DNA from: JAUIET01 sp045106985
GTDB lineage: Bacteria; Pseudomonadota; Gammaproteobacteria; Pseudomonadales; JAUIET01
DNA: 64,000 bases
Reading direction: 5' to 3'
NCBI GenBank assembly: GCA_045106985.1
Contig: JBGCFQ010000033.1
Span: 54,131-118,130, forward strand
Below, one piece after another: positions 53,357 through 62,274 of this stretch; position 1 is the first letter of the stretch; the number at the start of each line of letters is the position of its first letter. The notes under the pieces were generated by a model. It searched no databases. It saw nothing but the letters and a program-made list of their open reading frames with translations, and was not told where the DNA came from. A program made the position numbers and the translations under genes.

Positions 53357-53806
53357 ATGTTCTTAGGTTCGTTTGAAGCAGCTATGGATGCCAAGGGGCG
53401 ATTTACGCTCCCGGGAAACCTGCGCGAAAAAATCGACGAGAACTCGCGCCGGCTGACCATCACTTCAGACCCCATGCAAGATTGCCTGCTGATTTACACG
53501 CAAGAGCATTGGTCACGTGTGCTTAATGACTTGCTAACAAAACCCAACGCAGACGACGTGATCAAGGCGTTTGGTCAGATCTTGATGGGCAGTGCTCAGG
53601 ATGTAGACATTGATTCCAACGGTCGCCTAGTCGTCCCCCCTTACCTTCGCAAAACGGCAGGAATGCAGAAAAAGCTGTTTCTCCGAGGTGTCGGAACAAA
53701 GATTGAGCTTTGGAGTGAGGAGGCGCACATTCACGCTGAGCGCTCTCGCCAAGCCTTGTTGCGCAATCCGGCGTCCAGAAGCTCGTTAGCGGAGATATCT
53801 TACTGA
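53357..53806 (+). CDS. mraZ: Transcriptional regulator MraZ
   Basis: MraZ represses the dcw promoter. The 149-residue product has two AbrB-like half-domains, each with the DxxGR core: MDAKGRFTLP (residues 10-19) and IDSNGRLVVPP near residue 93. The first gene of the cluster, its stop overlaps the rsmH ATG by one base. The promoter with its repeat array lies about 150 bp upstream. Confidence 0.96.
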   Translation: MFLGSFEAAMDAKGRFTLPGNLREKIDENSRRLTITSDPMQDCLLIYTQEHWSRVLNDLLTKPNADDVIKAFGQILMGSAQDVDIDSNGRLVVPPYLRKTAGMQKKLFLRGVGTKIELWSEEAHIHAERSRQALLRNPASRSSLAEISY

Positions 53807-54759
53807 TGGGCTCCGTTAGTGGTCACGATACTGTATTGCTGCATGAAGCCTGTGAAGCGCTTATTTGGAATGCAGATGGTCTCTACGTAGATGGGACCTT
53901 TGGTCGAGGCGGCCACAGCGCTGAATTGCTTGCCAGGCTGTCGGCCAGTGGCAGATTAATAGCGTTCGACAAAGACCCTGAAGCGGTGGTCGTTGGGCAA
54001 GAGCTACAAGGTCAAGATTCTCGTTTCACTATCAAGGCGGGATCTTTTACTGGTTTAGAGCATTTGGCTAACGAGCCCGCTTTTCAAGGCGGCTGCGCTG
54101 GCGTGTTGTTGGACCTCGGTGTGTCGTCACCGCAAATTGATGTTGCCGAGCGCGGATTCAGTTTTATGAAGGACGGTCCTCTCGATATGCGCATGGATCC
54201 AGATAACGGGCAAAGTGCCGCGCAATGGCTCGCAACGGTAGACGAGCAAGATCTGGTGAGTGTACTAAAAACCCTTGGAGAAGAGCGTTACGCTAAACGC
54301 ATAGCCGGGGCAATTGTTGCTGAAAGGCAGGTAACTGACATAACCCGAACGGTTCAGCTAGCCGAATTAATTAAGTTGGCGCACCCACGCTGGGAAAAAG
54401 ACAAGCACCCGGCTACTAAATCCTTTCAGGCGATACGTATACATCTGAATCGAGAGTTGGTGGAGCTGGAAGAAATGCTGACTTTGGCAGAAAGTATGCT
54501 CTGTGTTGGTGGTCGATTGGTCGTTATCAGTTTTCACTCGCTTGAAGATCGCATCACCAAGCGCTTTATGCGAAATGCGTCTCGATCGTCACAGGCTTCA
54601 GCGCCCCGTCATATCCCGTTACAAGACCATCAGGACGAGCCGCCAAGCTTGCGTCTAATTGGAAAGGCTGTGCGTTGCTCGGCTGAAGAGGTGTCGTCTA
54701 ATCGTCGTGCGCGCAGTGCCGTGATGCGTGTGGCGGAAAAAGCCGGAAAGGCCGCCTAG
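53806..54759 (+). CDS. rsmH: 16S rRNA m4C1402 methyltransferase RsmH
   Basis: RsmH (MraW) adds the N4-methyl group to C1402, the same nucleotide that RsmI, encoded 1 kb upstream, methylates on the ribose. The SAM site is DGTFGRGGHSAELLARL; LLDLGVSSPQIDVAERGFSF and VISFHSLEDRITKRFM are conserved. Length is 317 residues, normal. Confidence 0.97.
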   Translation: MGSVSGHDTVLLHEACEALIWNADGLYVDGTFGRGGHSAELLARLSASGRLIAFDKDPEAVVVGQELQGQDSRFTIKAGSFTGLEHLANEPAFQGGCAGVLLDLGVSSPQIDVAERGFSFMKDGPLDMRMDPDNGQSAAQWLATVDEQDLVSVLKTLGEERYAKRIAGAIVAERQVTDITRTVQLAELIKLAHPRWEKDKHPATKSFQAIRIHLNRELVELEEMLTLAESMLCVGGRLVVISFHSLEDRITKRFMRNASRSSQASAPRHIPLQDHQDEPPSLRLIGKAVRCSAEEVSSNRRARSAVMRVAEKAGKAA

Positions 54760-54843
54760 GATGAACGTTGTTATTAGTACTGTAACCGACATAAACCGCA
54801 TATTGCAGACACAAGTCGCGTCTCTTATGCAAGGAGCCCACGG

Positions 54844-55143
54844 GTGAAGGTCAAGATGAAGAACTTGTTTCTGGAGATCATGCAGCCAGCGCATATGTTA
54901 CTTTTCGGTATGCTTGCGCTGAGCGCTTTTGCTGTGGTCTTTAGTAGTTATCAATCGCGACAACTTTTTCACGAGCTGCAAACCTTGCAGCATGAAGTTG
55001 GCACTCTGCAGCTCGAATGGCGGCAGCTGTTAGTGGAAGAAGGGGCGTTTTCTTCGCATCTGCGAATTGAGCAGAAAGCATCGGAAGAGTTGGGCATGCA
55101 TGTGCCCAAAGCAAGCAGCACGATGGCGGTGAACTTGCAGTGA
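54844..55143 (+). CDS. ftsL: Cell division protein FtsL
   Basis: FtsL is a bitopic divisome protein that pairs with FtsB and FtsQ and activates FtsWI. The 99-residue product has a short cytosolic part, one transmembrane helix (about residues 18-37) and a periplasmic leucine-zipper-like coiled coil (LFHELQTLQHEVGTLQLEWR). GTG 54844 has AAGGAG eight bases upstream. The stop overlaps the ftsI GTG. Confidence 0.92.
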   Translation: MKVKMKNLFLEIMQPAHMLLFGMLALSAFAVVFSSYQSRQLFHELQTLQHEVGTLQLEWRQLLVEEGAFSSHLRIEQKASEELGMHVPKASSTMAVNLQ

Positions 55144-56846
55144 AGCCACGCGCCTCGTCTGCCGTTACCTCGGGGACGCAAGCTTTACGCTACCAGGTGG
55201 TTTTAATCATTCTTGCAGTACTGCTTGGGTTGCTGGTTTTACGGCTGCTTAACCTACAAGTGCTACAGGGCGATAAAGATTATCGTTATCTGCAGCAGGC
55301 TGGTGATGCCCGCTCTGTGCGTACAGTGGTTAACACGGCTCACAGGGGAATGATCACTGATCGTAATGGAAGGCCGCTCGCTATTAGCACGCCGGTGACT
55401 TCAATTTGGCTCAATCCGCAACAGTTCAGCCTAAGCAGTGCCGCCATATTGGCCGAGCAGCTCGGTATGAGCGCCGCTCAATTAACAGCAAAAATAGAGC
55501 GCAATAATTCAAAAGAGTTTTTGTATGTAAAGCGCCAGCTCGCACCGCAGCGTGCCGAAAAGGTACTGGACCTAAAAATTGTGGGGGTGCATTCCCAAAC
55601 CGAATACAAGCGATTCTATCCAGCAGCGGAGGTTTCTGCGCATTTGCTGGGGTTTACCGACGTAGATCAGAAGGGCGTCGATGGGCTTGAATGGACCTAT
55701 GACTCATTGCTGCGAGGTCAATCTGGTTCAAAGCGCGTGCTGAAAAGCCTCGACGGTAAAGTCATTAAGAATATAGACAGTGTTGTGGATGTGTCTCATG
55801 GAGATGATCTGCAGCTAAGCATTGATTTGCGCTTGCAATATTACGCTTATAAGGAGCTAAAGGCCGCTGTCGAAAAGTTTGGCGCGCGATCCGGTTCCGT
55901 TGTCATTCTAGATACACAGACCAACGAAATTCTGGCAATGGTTAACGAGCCGTCCTATAACCCCAATAAACGGGCAGGGCTGACCAACGATGATATTCGC
56001 AACCGCGCGATAACGGATGTCTTCGAGCCAGGCTCCACGATGAAGCCCTTAACAATGATCGGCGCTCTCGAAAGCGACTATTACCAGCATGACACCCAGA
56101 TAGACACCAGCCCAGGCTACATCAATGTCGAAGGCAAGCTTATTGCTGATATTAAAAACTATGGCTCGCTGGATATCGGCGGCATTTTAAAGAAAAGCAG
56201 TCAGGTCGGCACTAGCCTTGTTGCCTTGCAGCTAGGTGGCTCAACAATTCGAGAGGTGATGCAACGGTTCGGGCTTGGCCAATCTCTGGCGACGGGATTC
56301 CCGGGTGAGAGTTTTGGGTCCCTGCCAAATTACGCCAAATGGCATCCACTGCACACAGTGACAATGGCCTATGGTTATGGCGTGGCCACGACACCCTTGC
56401 AATTAGCGCAGGTTTACAGCGTGTTGGCCAACCGAGGATTGCGCAAGGATGTTTCTCTAATTCGTTCTTCTGACGAAGCGTATAGCGAGCGAGTTGTAGA
56501 TGAGACAATTGCGCGTCAGGTTGCAGGCATGCTCACACATACTACGGAACAGGGTGGTACTGGCACACGTGCGCAAATTGACGGTTACTCAGTAGCGGGC
56601 AAAACAGGTACCTTGCATAGGCTAGGCAAAAAAGGCTACGAAGGCAGTAACTACGTTTCAGTATTTGCCGGTTTTGCGCCAGCAAATGCACCAAGACTGG
56701 CAGCAGCAGTTGTTATCGATGATCCCCGCGCGGGTTCTTATTATGGCGGCGAAGTGGCTGCACCCGTTTTCTCGCGTGTGGTTGGCGAAAGCCTGCGTTT
56801 GTTGAATGTTCTGCCTGATGAAATTCAGATCGCTGAGGTCATGTGA
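55140..56846 (+). CDS. ftsI: Septal peptidoglycan transpeptidase FtsI (PBP3)
   Basis: FtsI crosslinks septal peptidoglycan together with FtsW. One N-terminal membrane helix, a pedestal domain and the penicillin-binding domain are present. The nucleophile is Ser299 in GSTMKPL with Lys302, and the KTG motif is at 488-490. The SxN motif is unusual: residues 353-355 read Ser-Ser-Gln where Ser-Ser-Asn is expected. The start is GTG 55140, overlapping the ftsL stop. Length is 568 residues, slightly below E. coli (588). Confidence 0.96.
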   Translation: MKPRASSAVTSGTQALRYQVVLIILAVLLGLLVLRLLNLQVLQGDKDYRYLQQAGDARSVRTVVNTAHRGMITDRNGRPLAISTPVTSIWLNPQQFSLSSAAILAEQLGMSAAQLTAKIERNNSKEFLYVKRQLAPQRAEKVLDLKIVGVHSQTEYKRFYPAAEVSAHLLGFTDVDQKGVDGLEWTYDSLLRGQSGSKRVLKSLDGKVIKNIDSVVDVSHGDDLQLSIDLRLQYYAYKELKAAVEKFGARSGSVVILDTQTNEILAMVNEPSYNPNKRAGLTNDDIRNRAITDVFEPGSTMKPLTMIGALESDYYQHDTQIDTSPGYINVEGKLIADIKNYGSLDIGGILKKSSQVGTSLVALQLGGSTIREVMQRFGLGQSLATGFPGESFGSLPNYAKWHPLHTVTMAYGYGVATTPLQLAQVYSVLANRGLRKDVSLIRSSDEAYSERVVDETIARQVAGMLTHTTEQGGTGTRAQIDGYSVAGKTGTLHRLGKKGYEGSNYVSVFAGFAPANAPRLAAAVVIDDPRAGSYYGGEVAAPVFSRVVGESLRLLNVLPDEIQIAEVM

Positions 56847-56847
56847 G

Positions 56848-58389
56848 ATGACTGAGTACAGCGTAGAACTTCCAGAATTGCTAGCGGGCTTAATCGACAC
56901 TGTCCAAGTGCCGAAGATCGCGATAACTGGCGTAGCGCTTGATTCGAGATTGTTGGGTTCAGGTTGCGCGTTTGTAGCGCTTCAGGGTAGCACTTCTCAT
57001 GGAATTGACTTCGCAGAAAAAGCACTCAGTTTGGGTGCTGCAGTTGTGCTGCATGATGGGCTGACGAAACTGCCGGCGCTGAGTAATTCAGCAAATTATA
57101 TCGAAGTGGTTGGCTTGCGCGAAAAACTGGGCACCATCGCGCATCGTTTTTACAACACCGCGAACTTATCCATACCCTGTATTGCTGTAACTGGTACCAA
57201 TGGAAAAACCAGTTGCGTACAAAATATTGCCTCGATGTTTTCAAATCTGCAGCGTAAAGCGGGCTCAATCGGTACTTTGGGCTGGGGCTTCGGTGATGCG
57301 TTAGAAAGTACGGGCTTAACGACTCCCGACGTTTTAACGCTGCACAGGGCGCTTCGATCAATGGTTGATTCTGGCGCAGCAGCAGTCGCGATTGAGGCTT
57401 CCTCTCATGCGCTTGCCCAAGGGCGGCTCGATGGGATAGCCATTAGCACGGCGGTGTTCACAAATCTTAGTCGTGACCACCTCGACTACCACGGGGATTT
57501 GGCCAGTTATGCTGACGCAAAGGCGATGTTATTTGAGCGCGACGGTTTAAAAAACGCCGTATTGAACGCAGACGACCCTTACTACAAAGAGCTTTCCATG
57601 AAAGTTCGTTGCAGTGGCGAGCTGGTTAGTTATTCCTCCACGGATTCGAATGCCAGCGTGTATGCAAAGAACATTCACGCTAGTGATAAAGGCGTTACTG
57701 CGCAGTTGGTCACCCCTTGGGGCCGCGGAGAGGTTCATCTTGCGCAAATCGGCTTATTCAACCTTCAGAACCTGTTGGCCGCAATATCCGTTCTTTGTTT
57801 GGAAGGAGAGGCTCTTGACCAAGTGCTGGAAAAAGTTCCTGAGCTTGAACCTGTACCGGGCCGCATGCAGTTGCTGCCTTCAGAGACCGGTCCTAAATTA
57901 GTAGTAGATTACGCTCATACACCTGACGGTCTGTTAAAGGCCTTGCAGGCAATTACTCAGCATTGTGATGGACAAGTGTGGGTTGTGTTTGGCTGCGGAG
58001 GCGACCGAGACAAAGGCAAGCGGCCTGAAATGGCGGCGATTGCGGAGCAATACGCAGATAAGCTCGTAATAACTAGTGACAATCCGCGCAGCGAATCTCC
58101 TGAAGCAATCATCAATGACATCGTTGCGGGCTTGGGTAAAAGTGTGAACGTGACTCAAACGCGTGATTCGGCGAGTGTAGCGACACACACAGCGATTGTT
58201 GACCGAGCTAGCGCGATAGAAACAGCCGTCAACGAGGCTGGCGTGCATGACTGGGTGCTTATCGCTGGAAAGGGACATGAAAAGTATCAACAATTGGCTA
58301 ATGAGCGAATAGCCTTCGATGATGTATTGGTTGCACAAGCCGCCCATAAGCGACGTGGCGCGCGCGCTCAAGGCTATGCGCAATTATGA
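56848..58389 (+). CDS. murE: UDP-MurNAc-tripeptide ligase MurE, meso-DAP type
   Basis: MurE adds the third stem-peptide residue in the cytoplasm. The ATP loop TGTNGKT is at residues 115-121. DNPR at 411-414 (DNPRSE) is the meso-diaminopimelate-selecting motif, so the wall is DAP-type. ATG 56848 is preferred over an in-frame start 14 codons upstream that lies inside ftsI. Length is 513 residues. The stop overlaps the murF ATG. Confidence 0.97.
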   Translation: MTEYSVELPELLAGLIDTVQVPKIAITGVALDSRLLGSGCAFVALQGSTSHGIDFAEKALSLGAAVVLHDGLTKLPALSNSANYIEVVGLREKLGTIAHRFYNTANLSIPCIAVTGTNGKTSCVQNIASMFSNLQRKAGSIGTLGWGFGDALESTGLTTPDVLTLHRALRSMVDSGAAAVAIEASSHALAQGRLDGIAISTAVFTNLSRDHLDYHGDLASYADAKAMLFERDGLKNAVLNADDPYYKELSMKVRCSGELVSYSSTDSNASVYAKNIHASDKGVTAQLVTPWGRGEVHLAQIGLFNLQNLLAAISVLCLEGEALDQVLEKVPELEPVPGRMQLLPSETGPKLVVDYAHTPDGLLKALQAITQHCDGQVWVVFGCGGDRDKGKRPEMAAIAEQYADKLVITSDNPRSESPEAIINDIVAGLGKSVNVTQTRDSASVATHTAIVDRASAIETAVNEAGVHDWVLIAGKGHEKYQQLANERIAFDDVLVAQAAHKRRGARAQGYAQL

Positions 58390-59777
58390 TAAAAGCGATC
58401 CGTCTATCAAGTTTGGCAAGTCTATGCGACGGTTCACTTCGTGGTGATGATTGCAGTGTCACTTCCGTTTCTACGGACACGCGTACCTTGGAGCAAGGCG
58501 ATTTGTTCATTGCTCTGCAAGGCGAGAATTTTGACGCCAGGCAGTTTCTTTCACAAGCTGAGCAAAAGCGGGCTTCCGCCGCGATCGTCGCTGAGTATTT
58601 TAGTGATGTGTCGCTGCCGCAAATTGTTGTACCAGACACGCTGCTGGCCCTTGGAAAAATAGCGGCCTGGAATCGCCAGCAATTCGCTAAACCCGTGGTT
58701 GGGTTAACGGGTAGCGTAGGGAAAACAAGCTGCAAAGAACTTTTAGCCAGCATACTTCGTGAAAATGGCGATGTATTAGCCACTTCGGGGAATCTTAATA
58801 ACGAAATTGGTGTGCCGTTAACATTGCTGCGCTTGGAGAAAGAGCATGATTACGCAGTGATAGAGATGGGCGCAGCTCAGCGCGGCGATATTGAGTATCT
58901 TGGAAGAGTGGCGCAACCAGATCTTGCCCTAATCACCACCGTTGCAGAAGCTCATCTTGACGGATTCAAGAGTATCGAGAATATTGCCGCAACCAAGGCG
59001 GAAATATATCAAAGCCTTGGCGAGCAGGGCATCGCCGTTATCAATATAGATAATGATCATACGCGGCCAATGCTGGATCAGTTTCCGCATTGCAAGATCG
59101 TCAGCTTTAGCGCGAGCGGTCGAAGCGCTACCGTCAGCGCTACAAATATAAAGGTCAATACGCTAGAAAGTGCAGCGCCGGCCACGTACTCCTTTACGCT
59201 CGAAGCGCCGGGCTTTTCGGTGTTTGTTAGCTTATCTGTACCGGGCGAGTTTATGGTGAGCAATGCCTTAGCGGCCGCAGCCTGCGCCTACGCCTTGGGT
59301 TTTGATGCGCATCAAATTAAACGTGGTATTGAGAGCTTTTCTGGCTTTCGCCAGCGCATGAAAACACAGCCAGGTATTGCCGGTAGCCTGGTTATTGATG
59401 ATAGCTACAACGCCAATCCGGCGTCTATGCGGGCGGCGATAGACGTTCTTTCATCAATGAGTGGAAGTCGGGTTTTAGTGATGGGAGTAATGGCAGAGCT
59501 GGGTCCTGATAGTGAAAGGCTGCACCGCGAAATTGGCGAATACGCTCTTGATCGAAAAATTGACCATCTAGTTTGCCTTGGGTCAGCTGCGCAATCAGCG
59601 GCAAGCGCATTTTCCACCTCCGCTCAATTATTTGAGAGTCATCAGCAGTGTATAGAGCATTGTAATGAGTTGGCTCAGTCCCTGGATCAACCAGTTTGTT
59701 TTTTAGTTAAGGGATCGCGTTCGGCAAAAATGGAAAAAATCGTTGCCAATTTATCTATGCTCGAGGGAGCGATCTAA
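58386..59777 (+). CDS. murF: UDP-MurNAc-pentapeptide synthase MurF
   Basis: MurF adds D-Ala-D-Ala to the UDP-MurNAc-tripeptide. The ATP loop is GLTGSVGKTSCKELL, followed by NLNNEIGVPLTLL and the family motif DDSYNANPASMRAAI. Length is 463 residues. It overlaps murE by four bases and is followed by mraY after two bases. Confidence 0.97.
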   Translation: MIKAIRLSSLASLCDGSLRGDDCSVTSVSTDTRTLEQGDLFIALQGENFDARQFLSQAEQKRASAAIVAEYFSDVSLPQIVVPDTLLALGKIAAWNRQQFAKPVVGLTGSVGKTSCKELLASILRENGDVLATSGNLNNEIGVPLTLLRLEKEHDYAVIEMGAAQRGDIEYLGRVAQPDLALITTVAEAHLDGFKSIENIAATKAEIYQSLGEQGIAVINIDNDHTRPMLDQFPHCKIVSFSASGRSATVSATNIKVNTLESAAPATYSFTLEAPGFSVFVSLSVPGEFMVSNALAAAACAYALGFDAHQIKRGIESFSGFRQRMKTQPGIAGSLVIDDSYNANPASMRAAIDVLSSMSGSRVLVMGVMAELGPDSERLHREIGEYALDRKIDHLVCLGSAAQSAASAFSTSAQLFESHQQCIEHCNELAQSLDQPVCFLVKGSRSAKMEKIVANLSMLEGAI

Positions 59778-59779
59778 CC

Positions 59780-60862
59780 ATGTTGCTATGGCTATCTGAA
59801 TACCTGGCTGAAATGTACAGCCCATTTCAAGTGTTTCAGTATTTAACCTTGCGAGGCATTCTAGGAGTGTTGACGTCTCTGGCTATCACTATGTTAGTAG
59901 GGCCAACGATGATAAAACGGCTCAACTATCATCAGATAGGACAAACAGTACGATCCGACGGACCAGAAAGCCATTTCAGTAAAGCGGGCACTCCGACAAT
60001 GGGTGGCGCGCTAATTCTAGTGGGCATATTTATTAGCACCTTGCTATGGGGCGACCTAAACAACCGCTATGTTTGGACAGTGTTGTTTGTTACCTTTGTT
60101 TTTGGCGCGGTCGGTTGGGTTGACGATTATCGAAAGGTTATCGAAAAAGACTCTCGAGGCTTGCCCGCTCGCTGGAAATTTTTCTGGCAAGCTATCGGTG
60201 GATTAAGTACCGCTATTTTTCTTTATGTGTCCGCTGAGGCTCCTGTAGAGACTCAGTTGTTCGTACCGTTCTTTAAGAATGTAGTCATTGATCTTGGCCC
60301 CGCGTTTGTAATTCTGACTTTCTTTGTGATTGTAGGTAGCAGCAATGCGGTCAATTTAACCGATGGACTAGATGGTCTCGCGATTCTTCCCAGCGTATTG
60401 ATAGCCACCGCATTGGCGGCCATAGCCTATTTGACTGGGCACGCTCAATTTGCCGACTATCTGCATATTGGCTATGTGCCGGGCTCGGGTGAGTTGATAG
60501 TTTTCTGCGGGTCTCTTGCAGGCGCAGGATTGGGTTTTCTTTGGTTTAACACCTATCCAGCTCAAATTTTCATGGGTGATGTAGGGGCATTGGCTCTTGG
60601 TGCGGCGTTGGGTGTTGTTGCCGTTATTACTCGCCACGAGATTGTGTTTTTTATCATGGGTGGCGTCTTTGTGATGGAAACGGTGTCGGTCATTTTGCAA
60701 GTTGCGTCTTTCAAGCTAACGGGCAAAAGAATATTTCGTATGGCACCAATACATCACCATTTTGAGTTAAAAGGCTGGCCGGAACCTAGAGTTATTGTGC
60801 GTTTCTGGATTATCACCGTCATTCTTGTTTTATTTGGATTGGCAACACTGAAGTTAAGATGA
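59780..60862 (+). CDS. mraY: Phospho-MurNAc-pentapeptide translocase MraY
   Basis: MraY transfers phospho-MurNAc-pentapeptide to undecaprenyl phosphate to make lipid I. The 360-residue protein has about ten transmembrane helices. Catalytic aspartates are in GWVDDYRKV and NAVNLTDGLDGLA, and the HHHFELKGWPEPRV loop is near the C-terminus. It overlaps the murD ATG by four bases. Confidence 0.97.
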   Translation: MLLWLSEYLAEMYSPFQVFQYLTLRGILGVLTSLAITMLVGPTMIKRLNYHQIGQTVRSDGPESHFSKAGTPTMGGALILVGIFISTLLWGDLNNRYVWTVLFVTFVFGAVGWVDDYRKVIEKDSRGLPARWKFFWQAIGGLSTAIFLYVSAEAPVETQLFVPFFKNVVIDLGPAFVILTFFVIVGSSNAVNLTDGLDGLAILPSVLIATALAAIAYLTGHAQFADYLHIGYVPGSGELIVFCGSLAGAGLGFLWFNTYPAQIFMGDVGALALGAALGVVAVITRHEIVFFIMGGVFVMETVSVILQVASFKLTGKRIFRMAPIHHHFELKGWPEPRVIVRFWIITVILVLFGLATLKLR

Positions 60863-62274
60863 ATCGTTCTAGCCTGCCACCGCAAAAGCTTGAGGCCGAT
60901 GCCTTCTATGCCATAGTTGGCTTGGGCGCTACAGGTTTGTCTTGTGCTCGTTTTTTGGCGGCGAAAGGTGCTTCATTCGTACTGCTGGATTCTCGTCAGC
61001 AACCGCCGAATATAGAGCAGGCTTTGCGTGAGTTTGAAGGCGTAGACATATTGCTAGGCGAATTGAGTGCTGCAGTTTTGCTCAGTGCCGATTATTTAAT
61101 TGTAAGTCCAGGAGTAGCGTTGACTGAAACGGCCATCGCTTTAGCGCTTGAGGGCAATGTGGAATTGCTGAGCGACCTCGACCTGTTTTGCGCCTCTACA
61201 ACAGCGCCTCTCGTGTGTATTACGGGCTCTAATGGCAAAAGTACTGTGGCAACGTTGTTACACAAAATGGCGCAAGATTGTGGGGTTGCATCGGTTTTAT
61301 GCGGCAACATAGGCCTGCCGGTATTGCAGGCACTCAGTGATCAAGCTGAGCTGTATGTTGTGGAGGTGTCCAGTTTCCAGTTGGAGCGCAGCCGACCGTT
61401 GACTTCTGTTGCATCCACTGTATTGAATGTCAGCGCCGATCATATGGATCGCTATGTTGATTTCGAGTCTTATCAAGCTGCGAAATTACGCGTTTACTTA
61501 GCGAGTCAGGTGTGTGTTTACAACCGCGACGATAAGTTTACTTTTCCGGCGAGTTCGCAAAACAACATTAGTTTCGGCGCATCTCCCACCGCAACTTCAG
61601 TGAGCACAGCTTCTACATTTGCGGCCGCTAATGACGAGTTTGGTGTAGCTGACGTTGATGGGACTAGTTGGTTATACGCCAGGTCTTCTGCGTTAATTGC
61701 AACAAAGCTCATTCGCATTAAAGGTTCGCACAACATCCAGAATTCTCTCGCGGCATTGGCGCTGGCAGAGGCTGCAAATCTAGACCTGTCGATTTGCTGT
61801 GAAACGTTGAAAACGTTTTCAGGATTAGAGCATCGTTGCGAATTTGTCGATACATTGCAGGGCATAGAGTTCATAAATGACTCTAAAGGCACCAATACCG
61901 GTGCCACTCTTGCTGCTATAAAAGGGCTGGGCGGTGTTGGCACTAAAAACATCGTTTTAATTGCTGGAGGTGTCGGAAAAGGCGCTGATTTTACGGTGCT
62001 AAGAGACGCTGTAGATTCTTCAGTTACTGCGGCTGTGGTTTACGGCGAAGACGGATCGTCCATCAAATCAGCACTAGTCGGTCTCGTTCCTATATTCGAA
62101 GTCGATTCACTGGAGAAAGCCGTTCAGCGTGCTTATGAGTATGCGCGCTTGGGCGATACAGTATTGTTTTCGCCAGCGTGCGCAAGCTTTGACATGTTCA
62201 CCTCATTTGAAGAACGAGGTGATGTTTTCAAAATCTGTGTTGGGCAGTTGAGCGCCAAGGAGATAGGCCAGTGA
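60859..62274 (+). CDS. murD: UDP-MurNAc-L-alanine:D-glutamate ligase MurD
   Basis: MurD adds D-glutamate as the second stem-peptide residue. The N-terminal Rossmann-like domain has VGLGATGLSCARFLAAKGA, the ATP loop is TGSNGKSTVATLL, and FINDSKGTNTGATLAAI and LSPACASFDMF-type motifs follow. Length is 471 residues, slightly longer than E. coli (438). It overlaps mraY and ftsW by four bases each. Confidence 0.96.
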   Translation: MNRSSLPPQKLEADAFYAIVGLGATGLSCARFLAAKGASFVLLDSRQQPPNIEQALREFEGVDILLGELSAAVLLSADYLIVSPGVALTETAIALALEGNVELLSDLDLFCASTTAPLVCITGSNGKSTVATLLHKMAQDCGVASVLCGNIGLPVLQALSDQAELYVVEVSSFQLERSRPLTSVASTVLNVSADHMDRYVDFESYQAAKLRVYLASQVCVYNRDDKFTFPASSQNNISFGASPTATSVSTASTFAAANDEFGVADVDGTSWLYARSSALIATKLIRIKGSHNIQNSLAALALAEAANLDLSICCETLKTFSGLEHRCEFVDTLQGIEFINDSKGTNTGATLAAIKGLGGVGTKNIVLIAGGVGKGADFTVLRDAVDSSVTAAVVYGEDGSSIKSALVGLVPIFEVDSLEKAVQRAYEYARLGDTVLFSPACASFDMFTSFEERGDVFKICVGQLSAKEIGQ

